Assembly: GCF_013214175.1 (NCBI RefSeq)
Contig: NZ_JABSPA010000004.1
Span: forward strand, 124,001 to 188,000
Origin: Colwellia sp.
Lineage (GTDB): Bacteria; Pseudomonadota; Gammaproteobacteria; Enterobacterales; Alteromonadaceae
Length of the DNA stretch: 64,000 nucleotides
Direction: 5' to 3'
In this document: piece after piece, positions 18,526-27,519 of the stretch
Position numbering within the stretch: position 1 is the stretch's first letter
Layout of the letters: each line of letters starts with the position of its first letter
Program-made: the position numbers and the translations under genes
The notes under the pieces: model-generated
What the model was told of the DNA's origin: nothing
Databases searched by the model: none
What the model saw: the letters and a program-made list of their open reading frames with translations, nothing else

Positions 18526-19677
18526 TTATTGTCCATTATTTACAGGCGAACTTGGTATATTTACTAAACAAGATTCAATCCATTCTGACACAGGTAAATC
18601 ACCACATTTGGCATTTTCAAACATAGGCAACCTGTGCATTAATTTCCATATTGGACGAGTCATAACGCCATTGGTATTGGTTTCTTTGATTAATATTTCA
18701 CGGCTAGCCACATCAGGGCAAATTATCGCATTTAACCAATAATTTGATTGGGCATATTCAGGCTCTTCAATAAATTTAAAATCTGAGTCCTTAAATAAAT
18801 TTTTATATTGCAGCGCTAATGCTCTTTTTTGCTTTAAAAAGGTAGGTAACATTTCCATTTGTGCACAACCTAACGCAGCATTTAAATTAGGTAAACGGTA
18901 GTTAAAGCCCGGCTCATCATGAAAGTATTCGTAAGGGTGAGGTACTTTGGCTGTGGTGGTTACATGCTTAGTATGCATGCCTTCGTCATAGTTTTTACAT
19001 AAAACCATACCGCCGCCACCTGTGGTAATAACTTTATTACCATTAAAGCTAATGGCACTGAAAGAACCCAAAGTGCCTGTGTGTTGCCCTTTATAAAATG
19101 ATCCTAAACTTTCCGCAGCATCTTCTACTAGGGCAATATTCCATTTAGCACAAACAGCCATTAGTTCATCAAGCTCTACGGGGTGACCAAAAGTATGCAT
19201 AGGGACTACAGCACGAAATACCTGTTGAGTAACGTGATGTTGACTGAATCCATCATTATTAATAAAAGCATTATCTTCGAGGTAACTATCTAACGCTTTA
19301 GGGCATAAACCTAAACTTATCTTAGACACATCTACAAATACAGGCTCTGCGCCCATGTGATACAAAGCATTGCAGGTAGCAACAAAAGTTAATGCCTGAG
19401 TAATAACAAGGTCACCTGATTTTACACCCGCCATATATAACGCTGTATGCAAAGCAGCGGTACCATTAACTGTCGCTATGGCTTTAGCCGTTCCGGTAAA
19501 CGCTTCAATTTGCTGTTCAAACTGGTCGACATATTTACCAACACTAGAAACAAATGTACTATCGAGTGTATTGTTTACGTATTCTTTTTCATTACCAGCA
19601 AACGTAGGGGCGTGAAGAGGGATAAACTCTTTGGTTTGGTATATGTCTTGAACAAACTTAACTAATTTATTATGCAT
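18526..19677 (-). CDS. legC: PLP-dependent aminotransferase (LegC, DegT/DnrJ family)
   Basis: Transfers an amino group to the 4-keto intermediate produced by LegB. The 383-residue protein is a DegT/DnrJ/EryC1-type enzyme: IATVNGTAALHTALYMAGV near 70, VEDAAESLGSFYKGQHTGTL near 185-203 and the PLP-binding Lys215 in ISFNGNKVITTGGGGMV. FNYRLPNLNAALGCAQME is the usual C-terminal-half motif. It starts 21 nt after the legB stop. Specificity is inferred from the adjacent LegB and the later LegG/LegI. Confidence 0.92.
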   Translation of the reverse strand: MHNKLVKFVQDIYQTKEFIPLHAPTFAGNEKEYVNNTLDSTFVSSVGKYVDQFEQQIEAFTGTAKAIATVNGTAALHTALYMAGVKSGDLVITQALTFVATCNALYHMGAEPVFVDVSKISLGLCPKALDSYLEDNAFINNDGFSQHHVTQQVFRAVVPMHTFGHPVELDELMAVCAKWNIALVEDAAESLGSFYKGQHTGTLGSFSAISFNGNKVITTGGGGMVLCKNYDEGMHTKHVTTTAKVPHPYEYFHDEPGFNYRLPNLNAALGCAQMEMLPTFLKQKRALALQYKNLFKDSDFKFIEEPEYAQSNYWLNAIICPDVASREILIKETNTNGVMTRPIWKLMHRLPMFENAKCGDLPVSEWIESCLVNIPSSPVNNGQ

Positions 19678-19698
19678 GTATTCTAGCTCTTCAGTGCG

Positions 19699-20889
19699 TT
19701 ACATTTTACCATCAAGGTACTTACCTGTTTCTTTATGCCCAAAATCAGGGAGCATTTTGAAAAACAGCTTTACGATTTGTTCTTTGGTCCAAGCTGTATC
19801 TTGCTTAAGCGCGGCAATAGTTTCTTCAAATTCTTTAACCAACTGAGGATCAAATGTTGCCTCATTTTTAATCACGCCTAAGTTTTCAAATCGTTCCATG
19901 TCCAGCGTTTCATTATCAGTGAAGAACTCTTCAAAATCTTTTTCACCTGTGGTATCGCTATCAGTAAACAAACAAGGCCACTTACCTTCTTGAGGTAATG
20001 TCTTGGCTAACTCTCTTGCTTCATCTTCAGTTTTACAAAGATGGGGTTCATAGCCCATCTTTTCAAGATATTTTACAGCGATATTAGCAAAGGTTATTAA
20101 GTGTAATGACTCACTGAGTTTAGGGAAAAATATATCTCTATTTTCTCCAAAGATACATGACATCAAGCATAATTCACCTGACTCTTGTGGCGTAACAAAA
20201 TAACGTTTGATATCTTTGGGGGCAACAATGGGTTGGCGTTTTTGAATGCGTTGATTAAAACCATGAAGTAACGAACCATCAGAAAAAGCAACATTGGCAA
20301 AGCGGGCTGTTGAAATAGTAATATCCGCACTACGACGCATTAAAAACATTTCCATGATTCGCTTCGAGGCTCCCATCATATTCACAGGGTTTGCAGCTTT
20401 ATCAGTAGAAACACAAAAATATTTTTTACTGCCTTTTTCTGCCGCTTGTTTCATTGTTTTTTCAGTGTTAAAAATATTTACATCAATCATTCGCATTAAA
20501 GTATAGGGATCTTTCTCACTACGAACGTGCTTTAATGCCGATAAATTAAGTACATAGTCGTATTTACCATCCGCTTTGATAAAAGCATCATATTCAACAG
20601 AACCAATGTCTAAGGCAAATGTTTGAAAGTCACCTTCAATGTAACCAAGTGAGCTACGAATATCACGAACTAATTCAACCATGTTATTTTCACTGATATC
20701 AACAACATGAAGTTTTCTAGGGTTACGTTTAAATATTTCTTTTGTGACTGCTTGCCCAATGGAACCTGCCCCACCCAAAACAAGGAATGTTGAGCGAGAA
20801 ACAATATCCATTAATTGTAAATTGTTATTTGTAACATCACTTGTAAACAGTTCTTTTTCACGGCCTATCAAAGACAAAATAGAAGTCAT
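19699..20889 (-). CDS. legB: NDP-GlcNAc 4,6-dehydratase (LegB)
   Basis: First committed step of legionaminate-type synthesis: NAD-dependent 4,6-dehydration of nucleotide-linked GlcNAc. Motifs are VLGGAGSIGQAVTKEIF near residue 35, LNLSALKHVRSEKDPYTLMR, VSTDKAANPVNMMGASKRIM and TARFANVAFSDGSLLHGF. The long C-terminal part after KRYFVTPQE is typical of LegB rather than CapE. The frame is open further upstream, but the ATG at 20889 has an AAAGG ribosome-binding site 7 nt before it and gives 396 residues, the normal LegB length. It is the first gene after a 714-nt leader and probably heads the operon. Confidence 0.92.
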   Translation of the reverse strand: MTSILSLIGREKELFTSDVTNNNLQLMDIVSRSTFLVLGGAGSIGQAVTKEIFKRNPRKLHVVDISENNMVELVRDIRSSLGYIEGDFQTFALDIGSVEYDAFIKADGKYDYVLNLSALKHVRSEKDPYTLMRMIDVNIFNTEKTMKQAAEKGSKKYFCVSTDKAANPVNMMGASKRIMEMFLMRRSADITISTARFANVAFSDGSLLHGFNQRIQKRQPIVAPKDIKRYFVTPQESGELCLMSCIFGENRDIFFPKLSESLHLITFANIAVKYLEKMGYEPHLCKTEDEARELAKTLPQEGKWPCLFTDSDTTGEKDFEEFFTDNETLDMERFENLGVIKNEATFDPQLVKEFEETIAALKQDTAWTKEQIVKLFFKMLPDFGHKETGKYLDGKM

Positions 20890-21603
20890 TTTTTTACCTT
20901 TATAACACTCAAAATAGCAACTGAATATGATGTATATACACACTTTAACATCATTCAATCCTACTTTAAAAAACACATAATGATGCAGAATATAAGACTT
21001 CTGCTACCTTCGAAATTAATCCTGACTATCGAGAAACCACTGAGAAGATAAAATTAACTTTAAACTGACAGTGATCAACATTAAGTTGACCTTCGAAACC
21101 AATTACTATCTAAATGATTAATTTTTATTGTAATGAGGTACTTTCACTAATTTAAAGTAAAAATTGTTTCGAGTGTAGCGCACTTATCAGTAGTCATAAT
21201 AGGCTACATCTGCCATCAGAAATAAATACTGCTAATATCATATTTTAATAACTAAATATTGTTGCTACAGGGAATTTCAATTGCAAAATTATACTGTAAT
21301 AAGACATAAAAACCAGTAAAAACACTATTTTATTTAGATAAACCACCATATATATATTTTAATTTTTCTTATTAATATCAGTTATAGATAATTCTATATT
21401 TAATTATTTCTAAAATAACACGAGTAATTAAAGTCCAAAAACTCTTTCAACTGGATAACCAATAATGGTATTAAGGCTACAGATCAATCATTGTCACTAG
21501 TTACTGAGGATTAACTACTTTTGAACTATCACACTTCAAAGTCGTTGTTCAATAATGCGAGCTTCCCTATTGAATAATTTGTCTTTGTCGGACCAAGCAT
21601 CAG
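20890..21603. other. Long AT-rich leader between wzz and legB
   Basis: About 714 bases without a gene. Position and length suggest it carries the promoter and 5' leader of the polysaccharide operon (minus strand), but I could not assign a confident -35/-10 pair. A GGTAGC hexamer on the minus strand near 21001-21010 recalls part of the RfaH ops/JUMPstart element yet lacks the rest of the consensus. An inverted repeat TTCAATA/TATTGAA occurs near 21550-21582 just past the wzz stop. Confidence 0.4.
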
Positions 21604-22656
21604 TTAATTATCTTTTGTAGTAAAATAGCGGACAAGTACGATGAATACCGACAACATGCCACCAAATACAGTACCTAACACTACAATTAAAGCACGTTGA
21701 GGTTTAGTTTTAGTATCAGGAACTTGTGCTGGGTCTATAGTTTTAAGTACATATTCTTTTTTAACCATAGTTAACATCATATTTTTAGTTTGCTCTTCAA
21801 TCAGCTGGTAAAAAACCGTTTCCATGGTTGACACTTTAATGTTAACTAACTGCTCAGTTAAATAGTCTATTGAAGCTTTTGCCTCAATTTTATCTTGTTC
21901 ACGCATAAACTCGTTAATATCTTGAATTAACCAAGTTAACCATTGCTTCGCTATTGTTGGAGAATAAAATTCAATATCAATATAAACCATAGAACTGATT
22001 TTATCTTGAGTTACTTTTACTAACTTTGAGAATGCTTTATACGTTTCCCATGTTGATGGTTCCGGCTTTTTAGGGGCTTTAACTTCTCTAAGCCATTTAT
22101 CATTTACTATGTCATACGCTTCTTCATTTATAATTAAGGTGTCAGTTGCCATATCCCACTTTTTAGATGCCATTAATGGTACTAACAAATCATGCTTTGT
22201 AATGAAGTTTTCGATAAAAGAACGTGATTTTAATATTTCTAAGGCTAATCCTGTTTTATCAACACCACCTCCTCCACCAAGACTAATTCCCGCCATGCTG
22301 GCTAAGCCACCAAGTTGACCTGCCATGGCGCCTAAACCACCGCCACCTTCACTTGAAGCTGGGGCGAGTATTGCTGAAGCTTTATAGATATCTGGCTTAG
22401 ATAATGCGAAAAAAACTGAAGCCACGGCAAAAATCATGCTGATAATGATGATGGTAAATTTACCGGCCCAAATCGCACGCCAAAGCTCGGATAAGTCAAT
22501 TTCATCGTCTTGATTTTGCGTAGTTTGTAGCAGTCGTTGCTGCTGAAGTAACTGCTGTTGCAACAATTGTATATTGGCATCATTTGGCATTGCTTGAGGT
22601 TTTGTGATTGAATTTTCGGCTGACTTATCTTCTGAATGAGCTACTGACTTTGACAC
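21604..22656 (-). CDS. wzz: Wzz/chain-length determinant protein
   Basis: Inner-membrane polysaccharide co-polymerase that sets glycan chain length together with the Wzy polymerase. The 350-residue protein has a Gln-rich cytoplasmic N-terminus (QQQLLQQQRLLQ near 30-43), the Wzz-domain start EIDLSELWRAIWAGKF, a first membrane helix (IIIISMIFAVASVFFAL), a Gly-rich loop with AMAGQLGGLASMAG, a coiled periplasmic body and a final helix (ALIVVLGTVFGGMLSVFIVL) after a Pro-containing segment. The apparent start is GTG at 22656. It is separated from the nonulosonate genes by the long leader, so it may be its own transcript. Confidence 0.9.
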   Translation of the reverse strand: MSKSVAHSEDKSAENSITKPQAMPNDANIQLLQQQLLQQQRLLQTTQNQDDEIDLSELWRAIWAGKFTIIIISMIFAVASVFFALSKPDIYKASAILAPASSEGGGGLGAMAGQLGGLASMAGISLGGGGGVDKTGLALEILKSRSFIENFITKHDLLVPLMASKKWDMATDTLIINEEAYDIVNDKWLREVKAPKKPEPSTWETYKAFSKLVKVTQDKISSMVYIDIEFYSPTIAKQWLTWLIQDINEFMREQDKIEAKASIDYLTEQLVNIKVSTMETVFYQLIEEQTKNMMLTMVKKEYVLKTIDPAQVPDTKTKPQRALIVVLGTVFGGMLSVFIVLVRYFTTKDN

Positions 22657-22991
22657 TTTTCACCATATCCGATTGGCTAATGTTGGTCGTATTCGCTTTA
22701 TTAGCTTAACGAACAACAATAAAATTTGACGCATTATACGAAGAATTCTAACAAAGTTAAAGGGGGAAAGTGCTTGGTCTTGTTAATAATAAAAATAGAA
22801 AATGGATTCCCGATCAAAGACTTCGGGAATGACGGTTGTTTGGTTTATTTACCACAGAGGTCACTACATCGAGAAGAGAAAAACAAAACGCTGATAATTG
22901 TAATAAACTGAAGTCACTTCCTCTGTGTAGCGCAAAACGCATCTGATCCTTATTCGAAATTTCTCGGTGGTGATAATTACCTTTGGGTCTT
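22657..22991. other. Intergenic region with degenerate palindromic repeats
   Basis: No gene seen. It holds a short hairpin (ATTCCCGA at 22806-22813 and TCGGGAAT at 22823-22830) of the kind dispersed in many proteobacterial genomes. A wider inverted pair, CACAGAGG near 22853 and CCTCTGTG near 22920, lies further right. It looks like one or two decayed REP-like elements between wzz and the small unknown gene. Confidence 0.45.
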
Positions 22992-23522
22992 CTATAGCTT
23001 TTGTAAGCGGCGTAATAATTCTGCCAAGCGCTCTATTTTAATATTACTCAGTTGACGATAATCAAGGTACGGACATACGATAAGTTTATTCTGGCTATCA
23101 ATAGCAAATTCTTCATCTAACCAAACTAAATTAGCATTAAGATTACCGTTACTGATTAATGCTTTGGCATGACCTTTACCACAAATTATATGTACTATTT
23201 CGTTACTTGGATCTAATCGTGGCGCTGAAAAAAGTAAGGCTGTTTTGCTCCGTGCTTTTAATAGGTATTGATCACGATAGTCTTGCCATGTTGGCGCTTG
23301 CTTTGAAAAATAAAAATATTCTTTATCTAAAGCGTACAGTAACTTTGCATAGACATTAAAGACTTTGCGCCAGCCATTCCCACATGATTGGTTAATAGCG
23401 TTAATTTCACCATCAACCAATGGCAAAACTGTACTCAAATTATGATATTCAAGCATGTTAGGCTTATTTGCGATATATACTGCAAAGTTAAAATCATTAT
23501 CTCCAAAACCTATATATTTCAT
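22992..23522 (-). CDS. Conserved-looking hypothetical protein
   Basis: A 176-residue protein that I do not recognise. It has no membrane segment or signal peptide. Recognisable text includes MKYIGFGDNDFNFAVYIANK at the start, CGNGWRKVFNVYAKLLYAL, LFSAPRLDPSNEIVHIICGK and a C-terminal VCPYLDYRQLSNIKIERLAE. The IICGKGHAKAL segment looks like a buried strand-turn-helix, perhaps a sugar-nucleotide or DNA-linked fold, but no known motif fits. It lies 50 nt downstream of the helicase gene on the same strand, so the two may be co-transcribed. Confidence 0.6.
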   Translation of the reverse strand: MKYIGFGDNDFNFAVYIANKPNMLEYHNLSTVLPLVDGEINAINQSCGNGWRKVFNVYAKLLYALDKEYFYFSKQAPTWQDYRDQYLLKARSKTALLFSAPRLDPSNEIVHIICGKGHAKALISNGNLNANLVWLDEEFAIDSQNKLIVCPYLDYRQLSNIKIERLAELLRRLQKL

Positions 23523-23572
23523 CTTTTGTGATATTCCCTTTAATTTTATCTATTACTCATATTTTTCGTGCT

Positions 23573-26566
23573 TTAATCGACTAATTCAGGCCAATTTACT
23601 TTTGCATGGTCAACAGCGTTTTTACAACTCATTGGCTCATTTCCCTTATAATTTCGACAACCCCAAAACTCACCATTTTTACTGGCACGAAAAACCATTT
23701 CTGCATTACATTTACCACAAGTAGGAATCAGGCTTTTACATGACTCATTTAAGCAAAACTTAAAACCAGAATAACGCTTTCGTGTCATTGGGCTTTCACA
23801 TTTAGCACATGATGTTTCTTTATGCTCACAGCGAGGAAAATGAGAACATGAGTAGAAAGTACCATATTGGCCAATGCGTTTTTTTAATATGCCGGTTTCG
23901 CAAACTAAACAATTAATGTCATCGACAAATGATTGGCTAACCGTGCTGTCAAATTCATCAAGTTCAATTTGATGATCTTCCACTAGTTCTTTAACAAAAG
24001 GGCTAACATCTGTCATATCAGCAATGATATAGACTCGGTATTTAGCTCGAGTGAGCGCGACATAAAATAAACGTCGTTCTTCAGCATATTTAAAGGTTTC
24101 TTTTTTCGCGAGTAGTGCATCAAGCAGTGCTGGTGTTGTTTTTTCCGAAGGAAAGCCTTGAACTCCTTTCTTCAGCCCCATTATGATTACATAGTCAGCC
24201 TCTTTTCCTTTTGAGGCATGAATAGATTGCGATTCAATAGTTAGTAAGGGGTATTTATCATTTAATTTTTTAAGGTCTATCTTGCTAGGTAAAAGAAACC
24301 AAAACCGTGCTAGTAAGTAAACGCTAACGGGCTGACATACTTTAGCTGAAATAGATGATAATACATCATTAATTGCACCATTTTCCATTTCATCGATAAC
24401 AGTTGTTTTTTGTGAATTTACTTTACCGCTATCTCGTTTGAGCAGTGAAACAGCTGGTGCTTTAACTTGCTGCAAAGAGTTAATGGTTTTACTAATTTGC
24501 GCCGGGTTTTTACTAATAAAAGAGGTGGCGACTTTACCAATTTGATTATTAAATCTAAAGGTTAGGTCTAACTCTGATTGCGTGGTTGCGCCAAAATAAT
24601 TTGCGAAGTGAGTCGTCAGGGTGAAATCCGCACCGCTAAAACGGTAAATAGCCTGCCAATCATCGCCTACGGCAAAAACGGAACATTCTTTATTATTATC
24701 ACGTAAAGCTTTTACTAAACGCGCTCGTGGCTCTGATATATCTTGAAATTCATCTACCATGATATAACGCCAAGGCGAATGAAACTTACCTGCTTGAACA
24801 TACGCTAACGCTTTATTAATCATATCTTCAAAATCAATTTCACCATGACATTTTAACTGCTGTCCATAAGCATTTAAAATAGGCTTAAGTAATTCTAAAG
24901 ATTTTTCTGTCTGTTTTGGATTATCCGAGTTAGAGATAACTTTCTCTGTTAAAGTATTTTCGAAAGCACTATCTAACACACCATCTGAAGTACTGTCTAA
25001 ACAAGCGGCTTTATAAAGCCCAACCAGTTGACAAAATATCTGGGCAAGGGCTGTTATTCTGCCACGCTCTTTAAGTGTTGCCAGTATTAGCTCGGTAGGT
25101 AATACTTCGGCCGGTAATAAGCCCAGTTTTTTTTGTCGCGCAGTCAATGATGCCATTAATGAGCTTAGTAATTTACCCTCTTTGTGCTGTGCATAAGTAA
25201 ATTCCTGACAATCAGTTTCAAAGTGACTATGAGTATCTCGTTTCCACTGCATACTTTCATGGTACTCATCTTTATCTATATAAGTAGCAGTATCGCCATT
25301 CTTATCTATCTCATAATATTCAATATAAGTATTTAGTTCCGGAAGGAAGAAGTCAGGTTGATATTGGCTGAGTTCTATTGTTTTAACCTCATAAACATAG
25401 TTTGCTTGATACTGATATTCTATACCGTGAGAGAACAGCCAATTGGCAATATAAAGCTCAGCAAAGTTTTTAACCTTTTCATCTTTCAAGGTGCGAATAT
25501 CATTGTCATTATAGTACTGGTGGCGTTCACCCAGATTTTTGAAGTCGAAGTCACTCTTTTCAACGTAGTAGTGCTTACTGAAGTACTCGAGGACTAGTTC
25601 ACGATACAGCACCTGCTCACTAATTAGCTTTTCAAAACATCTTTGAGTCCATTTAGACTTTGCTTTTTCATCTTGTGCAAATTCCGATAAGCTAGGTCTT
25701 CTCCCTTCGACCTGGGCAATAATACTAAGCCCAAGACTGTGAAAAGTAGTAGCACTGATTTTATCAGTCGATAACTTATCTTTAATTCTTTCATCCATTT
25801 CATCAGCCGCTTTACGGCCATAAGCTAACAGTAATATTTCGCCCTTATCCGCCTGTTGACTAGTTAATAAATAACCTGCGCGACCAATCATAACACTGGT
25901 CTTGCCTGTTCCAGCGCCAGCTAACAACAGATTATTATCATTATCGATAATACAGGCCCTGCGCTGACGTGGTGTTAACGGGTTAGACTCAACAGTATCA
26001 AAATAACTACGATGCACTTGCAGTTGTTTATTGATATAGCCCTCACGGCAATCCACTATGCCCTGCTCTGTCCAACGTTGGTAAAAGAATAGTAATTGCA
26101 GTTTTTCAGCAACTTCGGCCAATGCCTTACTTGATTTACTTAACTTGCTTAAGTTACTTGAGTTAAACCAAGGCAACCAACGCTTACATTCTTGCTTTGC
26201 CGATAACTGAATACGTTCAATAGTTGATTGCCGTAAATATCGATTTGAAATGATTTTTTTTATCGCCGTTAACAAGGTGTCAACACGATTAATATTGGCT
26301 GATGCCCACAGCTGATCAAGGTTATTCTTTTGCCTACGCTTTGAATTATAGGCAAGCATAGTAAAGACATAGTTTTTATCGGCTGTTTTAAAGGTAAGGA
26401 TTTGGCCGAAGAAACTCAGGTGAAATTCAGGTGGACCTATCAGCTCTTGCCATTGAATGTTGAGCAAGCGATTATCAACGTTAATGGCTAAGCCACGTTC
26501 AGTGATTTTTATTACCGTGGGAATACCAATAAACCGGCCAAAAACACTTGAAGATATACATTTCAT
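23573..26566 (-). CDS. UvrD/HelD-like superfamily 1 helicase with C-terminal zinc ribbons
   Basis: Large ATP-dependent DNA helicase, 997 residues. The N-terminal ~110 residues resemble the HelD (helicase IV) leader. SF1 motifs follow: motif I LLAGAGTGKTS at 215-224, TFHSLG, Walker B MVDEFQDIS, GDDWQAIYRFSGA, SQSIHASKGKEADYVIIMGL and VALTRAKYRVYII. Between them sits the helicase-IV-type nuclease-like insert (YQPDFFLPELNTYIEYYEID, then DEYHESMQWKR). The last ~120 residues hold several CxxC pairs (CLVCETG, CAKCESP, CGKCNAE) resembling topoisomerase-type zinc ribbons. E. coli HelD lacks this tail. It likely acts in DNA repair or recombination. Confidence 0.9.
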   Translation of the reverse strand: MKCISSSVFGRFIGIPTVIKITERGLAINVDNRLLNIQWQELIGPPEFHLSFFGQILTFKTADKNYVFTMLAYNSKRRQKNNLDQLWASANINRVDTLLTAIKKIISNRYLRQSTIERIQLSAKQECKRWLPWFNSSNLSKLSKSSKALAEVAEKLQLLFFYQRWTEQGIVDCREGYINKQLQVHRSYFDTVESNPLTPRQRRACIIDNDNNLLLAGAGTGKTSVMIGRAGYLLTSQQADKGEILLLAYGRKAADEMDERIKDKLSTDKISATTFHSLGLSIIAQVEGRRPSLSEFAQDEKAKSKWTQRCFEKLISEQVLYRELVLEYFSKHYYVEKSDFDFKNLGERHQYYNDNDIRTLKDEKVKNFAELYIANWLFSHGIEYQYQANYVYEVKTIELSQYQPDFFLPELNTYIEYYEIDKNGDTATYIDKDEYHESMQWKRDTHSHFETDCQEFTYAQHKEGKLLSSLMASLTARQKKLGLLPAEVLPTELILATLKERGRITALAQIFCQLVGLYKAACLDSTSDGVLDSAFENTLTEKVISNSDNPKQTEKSLELLKPILNAYGQQLKCHGEIDFEDMINKALAYVQAGKFHSPWRYIMVDEFQDISEPRARLVKALRDNNKECSVFAVGDDWQAIYRFSGADFTLTTHFANYFGATTQSELDLTFRFNNQIGKVATSFISKNPAQISKTINSLQQVKAPAVSLLKRDSGKVNSQKTTVIDEMENGAINDVLSSISAKVCQPVSVYLLARFWFLLPSKIDLKKLNDKYPLLTIESQSIHASKGKEADYVIIMGLKKGVQGFPSEKTTPALLDALLAKKETFKYAEERRLFYVALTRAKYRVYIIADMTDVSPFVKELVEDHQIELDEFDSTVSQSFVDDINCLVCETGILKKRIGQYGTFYSCSHFPRCEHKETSCAKCESPMTRKRYSGFKFCLNESCKSLIPTCGKCNAEMVFRASKNGEFWGCRNYKGNEPMSCKNAVDHAKVNWPELVD

Positions 26567-26874
26567 TTACAAGACAAACCCAAATATAGAAAAGATACAA
26601 ACACGAGAATGGTTATTCTATCATTAGTGCTGTATTCAGGTACAAATGAAGTGTGAGCAAAGTAGGGGATTTATAAGCTACTTGAGATAAAAAGACTCAT
26701 TATCATTAGCTGTGTCATATAAAACATTTAGTACCTATATTTCAATACCTGACACAGGAAGAATGTTGTAAAAGTTTAATTCTAAAGAATTTAATGCAAA
26801 ATATTAAAACGCAACTAAGATTAGTTATATAAAACATTACCTTCAAAAGAATAAAAACAGATCAGGAGAAACAA
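26567..26874. other. Divergent intergenic region between helicase and CBS genes
   Basis: About 308 bases that must carry both divergent promoters. I see no strong consensus promoter, hairpin or small ORF. A ribosome-binding site (AGGAGAAA) precedes the CBS gene start at 26875. Confidence 0.4.
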
Positions 26875-27306
26875 ATGAAATCCATTAGAGTAGCGGATTA
26901 CATGAACAAGCACCCTGTAACCTTTACTATTAACATGTCAGTTGCAGAAGCTTCAGAAAAATTAATTCACTCCCCTCAAAACGGTGCACCAGTACTTGAT
27001 GTTTACCAACATGTTATTGGTTTTGTATCCGAGCAAGAATGCTTAACTCATCTGCTTGAAGATACCTATTTAAGTGAGCCTCACGCGACTGTTGAAGATA
27101 TGATGCGAACCGATGTGCTAACGGTAGGTTGTGAAGACTCTGTACTCGATTTAGCACAACAAATGACTAAAAACAAACCGAAGCTTTATCCTGTGGTTGA
27201 TGAGAGTAAAAGGTTATTAGGCATTATTACTAGAAGCGATATTTTAAAAGCTATAGATATTCACCTACGCTCATTTTATGAAAAAGGCCATGACCGTCTG
27301 GTATAA
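26875..27306 (+). CDS. CBS-pair domain protein
   Basis: A 143-residue soluble protein made of two CBS motifs (MNKHPVTFTINMSVAEASE then VIGFVSEQECL; MMRTDVLTVGCEDSVLDLAQ then LLGIITRSDILKAI). Such stand-alone pairs usually bind adenine nucleotides and act as energy or redox sensors for partner proteins. The AGGAG ribosome-binding site just before the ATG supports the start. It is transcribed alone; a perfect hairpin at 27460-27487 about 150 nt downstream is its likely terminator. The partner is not evident from the context. Confidence 0.88.
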   Translation: MKSIRVADYMNKHPVTFTINMSVAEASEKLIHSPQNGAPVLDVYQHVIGFVSEQECLTHLLEDTYLSEPHATVEDMMRTDVLTVGCEDSVLDLAQQMTKNKPKLYPVVDESKRLLGIITRSDILKAIDIHLRSFYEKGHDRLV

Positions 27307-27459
27307 ATAGCTGACAAAACTACCTAACAGCAATCGTTTCAGGCATCTAGAGACGTTGGCTATAAAGTTTTTAGGCCAGTCTGCACGGATAAAATTAAGT
27401 TGTTTATATCAATGTTGGATTACTGCACAAAATAAAGTCATTCCTTTTAATTATTAAAG

Positions 27460-27487
27460 CAGAGCTTAAAAATATTTTTAAGCTCTG
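27460..27487 (+). terminator. Rho-independent terminator, split from its T-tract by the IS3 element
   Basis: Perfect 14+14 palindrome: CAGAGCTTAAAAAT directly followed by ATTTTTAAGCTCTG. On the far side of the IS3 element, after a repeat of CTCTG, the sequence TTTTTTGC follows at 28759. Removing the element restores a hairpin plus T-tract. It probably ended the CBS-gene transcript before the insertion. Confidence 0.65.
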
Positions 27488-27519
27488 ATCTTCCCCCGAT
27501 AAAACGGACACATTTTATT

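Noticed and set aside
21001..21010. GGTAGC on the minus strand as an RfaH ops element before the polysaccharide operon
   Set aside because: Only the core hexamer fits; the flanking GGCG and the other JUMPstart bases are absent, so it could be chance.
22726..22911. 61-codon open frame in the wzz intergenic region
   Set aside because: It crosses a palindromic repeat, lacks a convincing ribosome-binding site and has no recognisable sequence.
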